Shown here: positions 8,154-17,500 of the stretch, one piece after another
Numbering within the stretch: the stretch's first letter is position 1
Layout: every line of letters begins with the position of its first letter
DNA from: UBA7672 sp041398245
GTDB lineage: Bacteria; Pseudomonadota; Alphaproteobacteria; Caulobacterales; Hyphomonadaceae
Length of the DNA: 64,000 nt
Assembly: GCA_041398245.1 (NCBI GenBank)
Contig: JAWKVC010000016.1
Coordinates: 1 to 64,000, forward strand
Direction of reading: 5' to 3'
Program-made: the position numbers and the translations under genes
The notes under the pieces: generated by a model
The model's input: only the letters and a program-made list of their open reading frames with translations
Database searches by the model: none
What the model was told of the DNA's origin: nothing

Positions 8154-10483
8154 GCCGGCCGCCGCGCCCTTCGACGCCACCCACCCGCGAGATGGTTCTC
8201 GACTATCTCGAGAAGAACCCGAACCACGGCGCCAAGCGCGACATCGCGCGCGGCCTTGACGTTCCGACAGAGCACAAGGCCGAGCTGCGGCGCATCCTGA
8301 ACGAGCTGGAAGCCGAGGGCGCACTGGTGCGCACCGCCAAGCGCGCCTTCTCGCCAGCTGAAACGCCCCCGCCCACCGGCATTGTGCGCTTCGAGCGCAT
8401 CGACCGCGACGGCGAACTCATAGGCCGGGCCATGGGCAAGGATGGCCCCTTCGGTCCCGACATCATGTATGCAGGTCCCTCCGGCACGAACCACCGCAAG
8501 GGCAACCGCGATCCTGCGCCGGGCGTGGGCGAGCGCGCGCTGTCCCGCATCGAGAAGGGCCGCGACGGCGTCTGGCGCGCCCGCGTCATCAAGAAGATCG
8601 ACGCGGCGCCCGAAACCTCGCTGATCGGCGTCTATCGCGCCAATCGCTATGGTGGGACGGTGGAACCCACCTCCCGCAAGGAGAAATCCGACTTCATCAT
8701 CGAACAGGGCGATACGCGCGATGCGCGGGACGGCGATCTTGTCCGCATCCAGGCGCGCCCCGCACGCGGCTATGGCCCGCGCCGCGCCAGCATTGTGGAA
8801 GTGCTGGGTCATGTTGATGATCCGCGCGCGGCCTCCATCATCGCCATGCATACGCACGGCGTGCCGGACGAGTTCGCGGATCACGTGATCGAGGAAGCGG
8901 AGAAGGCGAAACCCGCCCCCGCCCCACGCGATGATCTCACCCGCATTCCCCTCATCACCATCGATCCCGAAGACGCACGCGACCACGACGATGCGGTCTT
9001 TGCCGAACCTGACGGCCATGGCGGCTGGCGCGTGATCGTCGCGATTGCCGATGTTGCGGCCTATGTCCGGGTCGGCACGGCGCTGGATCGTGAAGCCTAC
9101 CGGCGCGGGAACTCGACCTATTTCCCGGATCGCGTCTCGCCCATGCTGCCGGAGCATCTGTCGGCCAATCTCTGTTCGCTGCGCGAGAACGAACTGCGCG
9201 AGGCCTTCGCGGTCGAGATGTTCTTCAACGCCGGCGGCCACAAGACGAAGCATCGCTTCATCCGCGGCAAGATGCGTTCGGCCGCGAAACTTTCCTATCG
9301 GCAGGCGCAGGACGCGATCGACGGCAATCCGGATACGAAGACGCAGCCCTTGCTGGAATCCGTCCTGAAGCCGCTCTGGGGCGCCTATGCGGCGGCCTCG
9401 AAGGCGCGCGACCAGCGCCATCCGCTTGACCTCGATTTGCCGGAGCGGCGCGTGCGCATCGGCGAGGATGGGAATATCGCCTCGATCAGCCTGCGCGAGC
9501 GCTTCGACGCGCACCGCCTAATCGAGGAGTTCATGATCCAGGCCAACGTATGCGCGGCGGAGACGCTGGAGGCGAAGCATACGCCGCTGGTCTATCGCGT
9601 TCACGAAGAGCCCAGCGAAGAGAAGGTCAATTCGCTGTCGAACTTCCTGCCGACCATTGGCCTCAAATGGACGCGTGGCGAGAAGATCACCGGCGCACGC
9701 TTCAACAGGCTGCTGGCCGACGTGAAAGGCTCCGAGAACGAACACCTCGTCAACGAGATGGTGCTGCGCACGCAGGCGCAAGCGCGCTACGCCAACGAGA
9801 ATCTCGGCCATTTCGGTCTCAACCTTACGAAATACGCCCACTTCACGTCGCCCATCCGCCGCTATGCCGACCTGATTGTGCACCGCGCTCTGATCCGCGC
9901 GCTTGGCCTCGGGCCGGACGGCATGAGCGATCAGGACGCCGTGCGTCTTGAAGAGATGGCCGAGCACGTCACCATGACCGAGCGACGCTCGATGGCGGCC
10001 GAGCGCGAGGCGACGGACCGCTATCTCGCCATCTACATGGCTGATCGGGTCGGCGCGATCTTCGAAGCCCGCATCGCGGGCGTGACGCGCGCAGGACTGT
10101 TCGTTCGCCTCGCCGAGAATGGTGCTGACGGGTTCATCCCCGCCGCCCGCCTGTCGGACGAATACTGGATCCATGACGACGCCAGCGCGGCGCTGGTCGC
10201 CCAGCGTTCCGGCCTTCGTTACGAGATGGGTATGACCGTCGAGGTGAAGCTGATGGAAACGGCGCCGATCACCGGCGGCCTGCTGTTTTCCATGCAGTCG
10301 CCTCCAAGGCCGCGACGGAAGGACCTCAAACACCCGACCCGGGACGATGACCGTCGGGGGCCGCGCGGCGCCCCTGCGCGCAAGCGCCCGCTTGATGGCG
10401 GCGGCAGGCCGCCTAACATCAGGCACAGCACCAAGAAGGGCAAAGCCGGCTACGGCAAGAACAAGAAACGCAAGGGCAGATGA
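8150..10483 (+). CDS. rnr: Ribonuclease R
   Basis: A processive 3'-5' exoribonuclease of the RNB family that degrades structured RNA. The 777-residue protein has an N-terminal winged-helix domain (about 1-70), cold-shock/OB domains, then the RNB catalytic core with the acidic metal cluster DPEDARDHDDAV and the TKYAHFTSPIRRYADL segment. A C-terminal S1 domain (about 640-720, EARIAGVTRAGLFVRL) precedes a basic tail ending KNKKRKGR. The ATG overlaps the topA stop and its own stop overlaps the next start, so topA-rnr-Nudix form one transcription unit. Confidence 0.96.
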   Translation: MSRPPRPSTPPTREMVLDYLEKNPNHGAKRDIARGLDVPTEHKAELRRILNELEAEGALVRTAKRAFSPAETPPPTGIVRFERIDRDGELIGRAMGKDGPFGPDIMYAGPSGTNHRKGNRDPAPGVGERALSRIEKGRDGVWRARVIKKIDAAPETSLIGVYRANRYGGTVEPTSRKEKSDFIIEQGDTRDARDGDLVRIQARPARGYGPRRASIVEVLGHVDDPRAASIIAMHTHGVPDEFADHVIEEAEKAKPAPAPRDDLTRIPLITIDPEDARDHDDAVFAEPDGHGGWRVIVAIADVAAYVRVGTALDREAYRRGNSTYFPDRVSPMLPEHLSANLCSLRENELREAFAVEMFFNAGGHKTKHRFIRGKMRSAAKLSYRQAQDAIDGNPDTKTQPLLESVLKPLWGAYAAASKARDQRHPLDLDLPERRVRIGEDGNIASISLRERFDAHRLIEEFMIQANVCAAETLEAKHTPLVYRVHEEPSEEKVNSLSNFLPTIGLKWTRGEKITGARFNRLLADVKGSENEHLVNEMVLRTQAQARYANENLGHFGLNLTKYAHFTSPIRRYADLIVHRALIRALGLGPDGMSDQDAVRLEEMAEHVTMTERRSMAAEREATDRYLAIYMADRVGAIFEARIAGVTRAGLFVRLAENGADGFIPAARLSDEYWIHDDASAALVAQRSGLRYEMGMTVEVKLMETAPITGGLLFSMQSPPRPRRKDLKHPTRDDDRRGPRGAPARKRPLDGGGRPPNIRHSTKKGKAGYGKNKKRKGR

Positions 10484-11262
10484 GCCAGGGAGTCTTTGAT
10501 CCGGATGACGATCCCGCGCAGGTCGTGGCGGCCAAGGCGGCCGCCGCCAAGGCCCTGAGCGAGGACGATCTCCTGCGCGAGGACCCCGCGAACCTGATCG
10601 CGAACCCGGCGATCCCGCGCGATGCGGCCACCCTGATCCTCTATCGGTTGACGCCGGATGGTCCGCGTATCCTGATGGGCTGCCGTTCTTCCGGCCACGA
10701 CTTCATGCCGAACAAATACGTCTTCCCGGGCGGCCGGGTGGATGAGGAAGATGCGATTGCGCCATCGCTCTCCGAACTGGAAGCCGAAGATCAGCGCACG
10801 TTAGAAATTGGCGCGGCGCGCGCCGTGCGTGCCTTCCCGCTGACGGCGGTGCGCGAGGTATTCGAGGAAACCGGCCTGCTGGTGGGCCGCGCGGCGCAGG
10901 ACATCGCCAACGTGCCGGCGTCGTGGACCGACTATTTCGCGCAGGGCGTCGCCCCGCATCTTTCCGGCTTCCGCTTTGTTGGCCGGGCGATCACGCCGCC
11001 CATGCGCCACAAGCGCTTTGACGCCCGCTTCTTCATGGCGAACGCCGACGAGGCCCTGATCGACGACCGTCCGCCGGCCGACAGCCGGGAACTGGGCGAC
11101 CTGCGCTGGTTCACCCTGGCCGAGGCGGCGGACCTCGACCTGCCCAACGTGACCCGCTTCGTGATTTCCGAGATCGACGCCCGGCTCCGCGGCGAGGCCG
11201 TCGTGCGGCCCTTCCACCTCTACTGGACTCAAGCCGGTCATGTCCGCGAGCGGATCGGCTGA
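10480..11262 (+). CDS. Nudix family hydrolase
   Basis: A 260-residue protein that probably hydrolyses a nucleoside diphosphate derivative. The catalytic helix AVREVFEETGL matches the REUXEEXGU half of the Nudix box. The leading glycine (FPGGRVDEED) is separated from it by an insert of roughly 35 residues, as in the larger Nudix proteins found after rnr in Alphaproteobacteria. The first 50 residues are an Ala/Asp/Glu-rich extension. It is coupled to rnr by an ATGA overlap. The substrate cannot be read from sequence. Confidence 0.88.
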   Translation: MSQGVFDPDDDPAQVVAAKAAAAKALSEDDLLREDPANLIANPAIPRDAATLILYRLTPDGPRILMGCRSSGHDFMPNKYVFPGGRVDEEDAIAPSLSELEAEDQRTLEIGAARAVRAFPLTAVREVFEETGLLVGRAAQDIANVPASWTDYFAQGVAPHLSGFRFVGRAITPPMRHKRFDARFFMANADEALIDDRPPADSRELGDLRWFTLAEAADLDLPNVTRFVISEIDARLRGEAVVRPFHLYWTQAGHVRERIG

Positions 11263-11299
11263 CAATTATCGATATTTTTCAGATATTTGCGCCTGCGAC

Positions 11300-11328
11300 T
11301 TGACTCCGGAGGCGCTCGCCTGTCTAAG
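11300..11328 (+). promoter_or_regulatory. Candidate promoter for rpmG
   Basis: TTGACT, a 17-base spacer, then TCTAAG lie about 40 bases before the rpmG ATG. The -35 is a near match to consensus and the -10 is moderate (4 of 6). This would allow rpmG to be expressed separately from the Nudix gene upstream. Confidence 0.4.
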
Positions 11329-11366
11329 CACGCTTCCGATTTTTCAGACACCGCCCGAGACCGACC

Positions 11367-11534
11367 ATGGCCAAGCCGACCACCATCAAGATTCGCCTGA
11401 ACTCGTCGGCAGACACCGGCTTCTTCTATGTCACCAAGAAGAACCCGCGCACCCAGACCGAAAAGCTCGTGCTGAAGAAGTACGACCCGGTCGTGCGCAA
11501 GCACGTCGAGTTCAAGGAAGGCAAGATCAAGTAA
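11367..11534 (+). CDS. rpmG: 50S ribosomal protein L33
   Basis: A 55-residue large-subunit ribosomal protein starting MAKPTTIKIRLNSSADTG and containing FYVTKKNPRTQTEKLVLKKY, the full L33 signature. It lacks the paired CxxC zinc motifs, so it is the zinc-independent form. The length is normal for the family. A strong intrinsic terminator follows within about 20 bases. Confidence 0.97.
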   Translation: MAKPTTIKIRLNSSADTGFFYVTKKNPRTQTEKLVLKKYDPVVRKHVEFKEGKIK

Positions 11535-11556
11535 GCCCTCCTCTTTCGCGGAATCG

Positions 11557-11587
11557 AAAAGGCCCGGAGCGATGCTCCGGGCCTTTT
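11557..11587. terminator. Rho-independent terminator after rpmG
   Basis: AAAAGGCCCGGAGC-GAT-GCTCCGGGCCTTTT is a perfect 14-base stem with a 3-base loop and T/A runs on both sides. It can end rpmG on the plus strand and the convergent PQQ dehydrogenase gene on the minus strand. Confidence 0.92.
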
Positions 11588-11598
11588 GCTTTCTCTCC

Positions 11599-14391
11599 CT
11601 ATTCTCCCGTCTTTGGCAGGGCGTAGGCGATCACCCATCCGCCCGCGCCATCCGTCGGCTCGCTGTTGCCGCCGGTGCGCGGGTAACGCCAGCTCGGGTT
11701 CGGGATCGTCACCACGACATACTGGCGGCCATCCTTGCCCAGATAGCTCATGGGCGTTGCGTGTGCGCTGCCCGGCAGATCGCTCTGCCACTTCACCTCG
11801 CCCGTCCGGAGGTCGAACGCCCGGATCGTGGAATCCATCGCGCCGGCGTGGAAGATCAGGCCGCCGCGCGTCGTCATCGAGGCTGACTGCAGCGGCGTTC
11901 CGACCATGAAGGGCAGCCCCGTGCCGATGCCAAAGGGTCCCGACTCCTTCATCGATCCGAATGGCCGCTTCCACAGCAGCTTGTTGGTGTTGAGGTCGAT
12001 GACGCCGATCATGCCATAGGGCGGCTCGAAGCACGGCAGGTTGGTGCCGACGTTGAGGAACGGGATTGGCAGGCGCCAGTCCGACATGAAGGGCGACGTG
12101 TCGCCGAGATAAAGCACGCGGTTCTGATCGTACTTCTGTTGGTGCGCCGCGCGAGCGGGATCCGCCTGCCCGCCACGTCGGCCGCCGGGACCGCCGCCAG
12201 CGGCCGGTTGTTGCGGACCGGCATGCTCGTCGCGCGCCGCCCTGCGCTCTGCTGCCGAGGCGGCCATGGCCGCACGATCCTCGAGGCTGCGAAGCACGAT
12301 GCGATTGCCCAGGGTCATGGGCGCCGCAACCAGAAGGCCGTTGTCGGCGTCCACCGAGACAGAGCCCCAGTTGAAGCCGCCAGCGTTGCCCGGGTACTGG
12401 AACGATCCGCCCCAGGTCTCTTCGGCATCGCCATAGCCGCCGCCGCCGCGCATGGGGGGCGTGAAGTGGCCTTCATACCGCATCTTCTTCAGCTCGATCC
12501 GGCAATGCAGCTGGTCGAGCGGCGTCAGGCCCCACATATCCTTCTCGGTCCGGTCGTCGCGGAAGTGCGGCAGCGGCGAGAAAGGCTGGGTCGCCGTGAC
12601 AAACTCGCCCTGCTCCGGATTCTGCGGCACGGGCTGTTCCGGCGTCTCGTAGATCGGCACGCCTGTGCGGCGGTCGAGCAGGAAGATCTCGCCGCGCTTG
12701 GTGGGCTGGGCCACGGCAGGAATGATCTCGCCGGTTCCGTCCTTGCGGATGTTAACCAGTACAGGCTGCGAAGGAACGTCGTAGTCCCAGATATCACGGT
12801 GCACGGTCTGATAGACCCAGCGCCGCTCACCCGTGGCTGCATCGATGGCGACGAGCGAGCTGGCATTCTCCTCGGCTTGCTCGGTGCGGAGTTCGCCATC
12901 GGAATAGTCCGGCGAGGAATTGCCGGTGGGCGCGTAGATCAGGTTGAGCACCGGATCATAGCTCATATTCGTCCACACGTTCGGCGTGCCGCGCGTGTAT
13001 TCCTCGCCCTCGTCCGGCAGACCCTGATAGCCGGGATTGCCGAGGTCCCACGCCCAGGCGAACTCGCCCGTGATGGCGTCGTAGGCGCGTACGACGCCCG
13101 ACGGGTTGCCGATCTGCTGGTTGTCGGTGACCCAGCCGCCGGTCACCACCTTGTCGCCCGCGACAAGAGGCGCCGATGTCACCATGAAGTTGCCGAGCGG
13201 CGAATAGCCAAGGCCCGACATCAGGTTGACGGCGCCGTCGCGGCCGAAGCTGGTGCACAGCTGGCCCGTCATGGCGTCGACGGCGACATAGCGTGCATCG
13301 ACCGTGCCCGCGATGATCCGCTTGGCGCATTCGCCGGTGTATTCCGGCGGCGCCTCATAGTAGCCAAGACCGCGGCAGGTGCGCGCGAAGGTGGAGGCGT
13401 TTTCGAGTCCGCCGGGAACGTTTGTCTTGGTGTCATAGCGCCAGACTTCAGCGCCGGAATCCGAATCCAGCGCGATCAGCGTACTGCCGGCCGTGCAGAT
13501 ATAGACCAGACCATTGGCCATCTGCGGCGTCTGCTTGAAGTCGTAGGGAACGCCAGTGCGGAACTCCCACGCCTTCTCCAGCTGACCGACATTCTCGAGG
13601 TTGATCTGGTCAAGCTGCGCGAAGCGCTGGCCGCCGGCGACGCCGCCATAGAAGCGCCAGTCCGTGACGGCCGGGCCGTTCAACAGGTTGGCGTCGCGCG
13701 TGCCCTCGACCACGGAGTAGCCCTGCAGCGCGCCGATGGCGAGCAACAGCGCGCCCGCGCCGGCCGAGAATCCGACCCAGCGCCCGCCGACCCAGACCGG
13801 TCGCGGCTCGGGCTTCTTCGTGGCCGCCGCATACCAGGGCGACAGGAACCACAGGCCAAAGACCAGCCATGCCGCCAGACGCGGTAGCAGAGCGATGAAA
13901 TCCAGCCCGGCTTCGAGGAAGGACCAGATGACCGTGATAACGAGGATGGCTGCATAGAGCGTCGTCGCCAGCGGATTGCGCGCGAAAACGAACCACGCAC
14001 ACGCGGCCAGCAGAACGCCCATCAGCGCGTAATAGAAACTGCCGCCGAGCATCAGCAGCTGCAGGCCATAGTAGAGCAGATACAGTGCGATCGACGCCAG
14101 CGCCGCGGCATAGGCCGCGTTCAGGCCAAGCACGACGGCGAGCGGATCATTCTTCCGGGCAAGCTGAACCGAGACGAAGGCCGCGCCGGCAAACAGCGCG
14201 CCCGTGATGAAGTAGAACAGCGAGGCGATGATCATCCCTGAATTCACCTGCAGCGGCAGGGGATCAGGGTTGAACGGGCCGGGAGGCGGCAGCGGCGGCG
14301 ACAACTCGTTGACGATGCCGCCAAGGATGGATGTCAGCGCGATCAGCGCATAGATGATCGCAAACGCCCAAGGGGCGAGACGCCTGGACAT
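11599..14391 (-). CDS. Membrane-bound PQQ-dependent dehydrogenase, glucose dehydrogenase (Gcd) family
   Basis: Oxidises a sugar or polyol in the periplasm and passes electrons to ubiquinone. The ATG at 14391 is chosen because GGAGG precedes it; this gives 930 residues. About five membrane helices lie in residues 1-150 (for example FAIIYALIALTSILGGIV). A PQQ beta-propeller follows with WRFYGGVAGGQRFAQLDQI, WEFRTGVPYDFKQTPQ, WDYDVPSQPVL and GNAGGFNWGSVSVD, and ends in AHATPMSYLGKDGRQYVV. An Ala/Gly/Arg-rich insert at about residues 710-760 is not usual in Gcd. The substrate (glucose, quinate or other) is uncertain. No pqq synthesis genes are in the window. Confidence 0.88.
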   Translation of the reverse strand: MSRRLAPWAFAIIYALIALTSILGGIVNELSPPLPPPGPFNPDPLPLQVNSGMIIASLFYFITGALFAGAAFVSVQLARKNDPLAVVLGLNAAYAAALASIALYLLYYGLQLLMLGGSFYYALMGVLLAACAWFVFARNPLATTLYAAILVITVIWSFLEAGLDFIALLPRLAAWLVFGLWFLSPWYAAATKKPEPRPVWVGGRWVGFSAGAGALLLAIGALQGYSVVEGTRDANLLNGPAVTDWRFYGGVAGGQRFAQLDQINLENVGQLEKAWEFRTGVPYDFKQTPQMANGLVYICTAGSTLIALDSDSGAEVWRYDTKTNVPGGLENASTFARTCRGLGYYEAPPEYTGECAKRIIAGTVDARYVAVDAMTGQLCTSFGRDGAVNLMSGLGYSPLGNFMVTSAPLVAGDKVVTGGWVTDNQQIGNPSGVVRAYDAITGEFAWAWDLGNPGYQGLPDEGEEYTRGTPNVWTNMSYDPVLNLIYAPTGNSSPDYSDGELRTEQAEENASSLVAIDAATGERRWVYQTVHRDIWDYDVPSQPVLVNIRKDGTGEIIPAVAQPTKRGEIFLLDRRTGVPIYETPEQPVPQNPEQGEFVTATQPFSPLPHFRDDRTEKDMWGLTPLDQLHCRIELKKMRYEGHFTPPMRGGGGYGDAEETWGGSFQYPGNAGGFNWGSVSVDADNGLLVAAPMTLGNRIVLRSLEDRAAMAASAAERRAARDEHAGPQQPAAGGGPGGRRGGQADPARAAHQQKYDQNRVLYLGDTSPFMSDWRLPIPFLNVGTNLPCFEPPYGMIGVIDLNTNKLLWKRPFGSMKESGPFGIGTGLPFMVGTPLQSASMTTRGGLIFHAGAMDSTIRAFDLRTGEVKWQSDLPGSAHATPMSYLGKDGRQYVVVTIPNPSWRYPRTGGNSEPTDGAGGWVIAYALPKTGE

Positions 14392-14599
14392 AGTCTTCCT
14401 CCCATACGGTCGTGTTCCTGCGCCCAAACCCCGCGCGGCCCGACCTTCCGGAAACGAAACTAGCGTTACTGATTGGTCCGTGAAAAGCCGCGCAATGCCT
14501 GAAGGAGCCGCCTTTTCGTCGCGGCAGGGCTCACAAGCGTGTGCTCGATAGGACGCGAATCACCCCGGCGGCGGGCCTGCGATACGAGGCCGTCTCCTC

Positions 14600-16201
14600 C
14601 TAGGCGAAGGGTCTCATCGGCTCGGCCTTGTGCTCGGCATAGGTCTGGTCGTCGTCCGCCTCGACCAGCCGGACCTCATAGCCCCACAGATCGGCCAGAT
14701 GCTGGAGCACGCGGTCGGCGTCCTTCTCCTCCAGGACCACGCCATCGACGACGTTGTGGCGGAGTTCGAGACGGCGGTCGCCGGCAAGATCCACGTCGAC
14801 GACCTGGATGTCCGGATCGCGCCGCGCGACGTCGTACTGGCGCGCCAACGCTCGCCGGATCTCGCGATAGCCGCGCTCGTCATGGATGGCGCCGACCAGC
14901 ATGTCTTCCTCGTCGTGATCATCGAGGATCTGGAAGAGACCGAGTTTGCGGATGAGATTCGGCGACAGGTATTGCGAGATGATGCTCTCGTCCCGGAAGT
15001 TGGCCCACACCTCCTTGAGCGTCCCATAGGGATCGCCATTGCCGGCGATGTCGGGGAACCAGGCGCGATCCTCGTCCGTCGGCTTGGTCGAGATGCGCTC
15101 AAGGTCCTGCATCATCGCGAAGCCGAGCGCGTAAGGGTTGATGCCGGAATAGCGGCGGTCGTCGAAGTCCGGCTGCATCACCACGCTGGTGTGCGAGTGC
15201 AGGAACTCCAGATAGGAGCCGTCGTTGATGAGGCCCTGCTCGTGCAGCCGGGTCATGATGCGATGGTGCGTCCAGGTCGCGCAGCCTTCATTCATCATCT
15301 TGGTCTGGCGCTGCGGATAGAAATACTGCGCGATCAGACGAATGATGCGCAGGATTTCCCGCTGCCACCCGGCAAGTCGCGGGGCGGTCTTTTCGAGGAA
15401 GTAGAGGATGTTCTCCTCGGGCAGCTTCAGGATCGCCCGGCGCTTTTCTTCTTCCAGCTTCTTCTTGGAGGCTGGCTTCTTGCCCTTGGGCACAGGCACC
15501 GTGCGCCAGAGATCGTTGAACAGCGCCTCGCCATGCGCCCGCCGTTCCTGTTCGCGGCGCTCCTCGGTGCGGAGATCCATCGAGCGCTTCCCGGGATAGC
15601 GGTGAATGCCGTGGCTCTGCAGCGCATGCGCCGCATCGATCAGCCGTTCGACATTCTCGACGCCATAGCGCTCCTCGCACTTGGCGATGTAGCTCTTGGC
15701 GAAGGCGAGATAGTCCGCGATGCCCGAGGCGTCGGTCCATTGGCGGAAAACGTAGTTGTTCTTGAAGAAGTGGTTGTGGCCCATGGCGGCATGGGCCAGC
15801 ACCAGCGTCTGCATCGTCGCGGAGTTCTCCTCCATGATGTAGCAGATACAGGGATCGGAATTGATGACGATCTCGTACGCCAGGCCCTGATAGCCCTTGT
15901 TGTACATCATCTGGTTGCGGGCGAAGTCCTTGCCGAAGCTCCAGTGCTTGTAGAATAGCGGCATGCCGACGCTGGAATAGGCGTCGAGCATCTGCTCCGA
16001 GGTAATCACCTCGATCTGCGTGCGATAGGTGTCGAGCCCGATCTCGCCCTCGCCGACCTCGCGGACAGCGTCGAAAATGCGCCCGAGGGTGTCGAAGTTC
16101 CAGTCCGCGCTGGAGTAGAGCAGCTTCGAGGACGCCGGCGTCTCGGGCTTCGCCACGACGTGGGAGCGCGGCTTGCGGACGGTTGTGCTGTCTTCACTCA
16201 T
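14600..16201 (-). CDS. SpoVR family protein (YcgB-like)
   Basis: A 533-residue cytoplasmic protein of the SpoVR/YcgB family, whose biochemical role is unknown but which is co-expressed with PrkA and YeaH under starvation and stationary phase in enterobacteria. Visible family landmarks are YSSADWNF near the N terminus, HWSFGKDFARNQMMYN, INSDPCICYIMEENS, AHAAMGHNHFFKNNY and EGCATWTHHRIM. GGAGG precedes the ATG at 16201, only 3 bases after the yeaH stop. This is the last gene of the prkA-yeaH-spoVR operon. Confidence 0.93.
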   Translation of the reverse strand: MSEDSTTVRKPRSHVVAKPETPASSKLLYSSADWNFDTLGRIFDAVREVGEGEIGLDTYRTQIEVITSEQMLDAYSSVGMPLFYKHWSFGKDFARNQMMYNKGYQGLAYEIVINSDPCICYIMEENSATMQTLVLAHAAMGHNHFFKNNYVFRQWTDASGIADYLAFAKSYIAKCEERYGVENVERLIDAAHALQSHGIHRYPGKRSMDLRTEERREQERRAHGEALFNDLWRTVPVPKGKKPASKKKLEEEKRRAILKLPEENILYFLEKTAPRLAGWQREILRIIRLIAQYFYPQRQTKMMNEGCATWTHHRIMTRLHEQGLINDGSYLEFLHSHTSVVMQPDFDDRRYSGINPYALGFAMMQDLERISTKPTDEDRAWFPDIAGNGDPYGTLKEVWANFRDESIISQYLSPNLIRKLGLFQILDDHDEEDMLVGAIHDERGYREIRRALARQYDVARRDPDIQVVDVDLAGDRRLELRHNVVDGVVLEEKDADRVLQHLADLWGYEVRLVEADDDQTYAEHKAEPMRPFA

Positions 16202-16204
16202 GGC

Positions 16205-17488
16205 TCACGCCTCCGCCTTTGCGCCGTCCTTGGCGAATAGTTCGCGGAACACAGGATAGATATCGCGGCGATGGCTGACCTTGCGCATCGCCATGCGTTC
16301 GTCCGAGCCTGCCACAAGTTCGTAGGCCCGCCACAGCGAGGTTGCATCGCCCGAACCATCGTCGCGTGCATGGCTCACTTCCAGATAGGCATAGTACTGG
16401 CAGAGCGGCAGGATGGCGGACTTCAGAAGATTGATGGTGTTGGCGTTGTCCATCGGCAGGTTGTCGCCGTCGCTCGCCTGCGCGGCATAGATGTTCCACT
16501 GGCTCGCCGGAAACCGATCGTGGACAACACGGGCCATTTCCTCAAGCGCGGTCGACACAACCGTGCCGCCGCTCTCGCGCGAGTGGAAGAAGGTGTCCTC
16601 GTCGACTTCCTTCGCCTCGTGCGTATGGCGGATGAAGACGACCTCGACCCGCTTGTAGCGGCGCTTCAGGAAGAGATAGAGCAGCGCGTAGAAGCGCTTC
16701 GCCAGATCCTTCATGTGCTCGTCCATCGAGCCGGAGACGTCCATCAGGCAGAACATCACGGCGCGGGCGACCGGCTTGGGAACCTGATCATAGCGGCGAT
16801 AGCGCACGTCCAGCGGATCGATGAACGGCACCAGCCGCATACGGCGCTGTTTGCGCTCAAGCTCCTCGCGTAGCGCCATGATCTTGTCGTCGTGCCCGCC
16901 TTCCTGATCGAGCTTCGCGATCTCGGCTTCCAGCGCGGCAATGTCTTCCGGACGCGGGCGTCCCAGCGCCGTCCGCCGCGACAGCGAGTTTCGCATGGTG
17001 CGCACGACAGACAGCGTCGCCGGCGGACCGGATGAGCGATAGCCGGCCCGGACAGGCTGGCTTTCCTCGACGCCCATCACCTGCCGCTTGGCGAGATCCG
17101 GAAGTTCGAGATCTTCGAGGAACAGATCGAGGAACTCCTCGTCCGACAGGGCGAACCGGAAATCGTCCTCGCCCTCGCCGTCCGCGCTGGCGCCGGAGCC
17201 ACCGCCTTCTTCCTCGGGCCGCGGAATGGCGTCGCCCTGGATATACTTCTTGTTGCCGGGCAGCACGTATTCGCGCTTTCCGCCCTGACTGCCGCGCCGG
17301 AGAACCGGTTCGTGCACGCCATCGGCCGGCACGACAATGTCACCGCCCTTGTCGACATCCTTGATCGATCTGTTGGCCGACGCCTCGCGCACGGCGCGGC
17401 GGACCAGCGCCCGTGCGCGCCGGATGAATCTCTGACGGTTCGCCAGCGATTTGCCCCCGGGGTCGCGTCGGCGGTCAATGATGTTCAT
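16205..17488 (-). CDS. yeaH: YeaH/YhbH family protein (DUF444)
   Basis: A 427-residue protein of the DUF444 family. It starts MNIIDRRRDPGGKSLANRQR, the conserved opening of YeaH. The C-terminal half is a von Willebrand A-like domain with a metal-ion site in CLMDVSGSMDEHMKD. The middle has HTHEAKEVDEDTFFHSRESGGT, which is strongly conserved in the family (positions about 275-300 of the protein). It lies 12 bases after prkA and 3 bases before spoVR. The family acts with the PrkA kinase in nutrient-stress signalling; a direct activity is not established. Confidence 0.93.
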   Translation of the reverse strand: MNIIDRRRDPGGKSLANRQRFIRRARALVRRAVREASANRSIKDVDKGGDIVVPADGVHEPVLRRGSQGGKREYVLPGNKKYIQGDAIPRPEEEGGGSGASADGEGEDDFRFALSDEEFLDLFLEDLELPDLAKRQVMGVEESQPVRAGYRSSGPPATLSVVRTMRNSLSRRTALGRPRPEDIAALEAEIAKLDQEGGHDDKIMALREELERKQRRMRLVPFIDPLDVRYRRYDQVPKPVARAVMFCLMDVSGSMDEHMKDLAKRFYALLYLFLKRRYKRVEVVFIRHTHEAKEVDEDTFFHSRESGGTVVSTALEEMARVVHDRFPASQWNIYAAQASDGDNLPMDNANTINLLKSAILPLCQYYAYLEVSHARDDGSGDATSLWRAYELVAGSDERMAMRKVSHRRDIYPVFRELFAKDGAKAEA

Positions 17489-17500
17489 GGGATGGGCGTC

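Noticed and set aside
7835..9514. 559-residue open frame antisense to rnr
   Set aside because: It lies wholly over a clear RNase R gene; such frames arise from GC-rich codon use. No motifs and no ribosome site.
12139..13887. 582-residue open frame antisense to the PQQ dehydrogenase
   Set aside because: Shadow of a well-supported gene, with Arg/Ala/Gly-rich composition and no recognisable domain.
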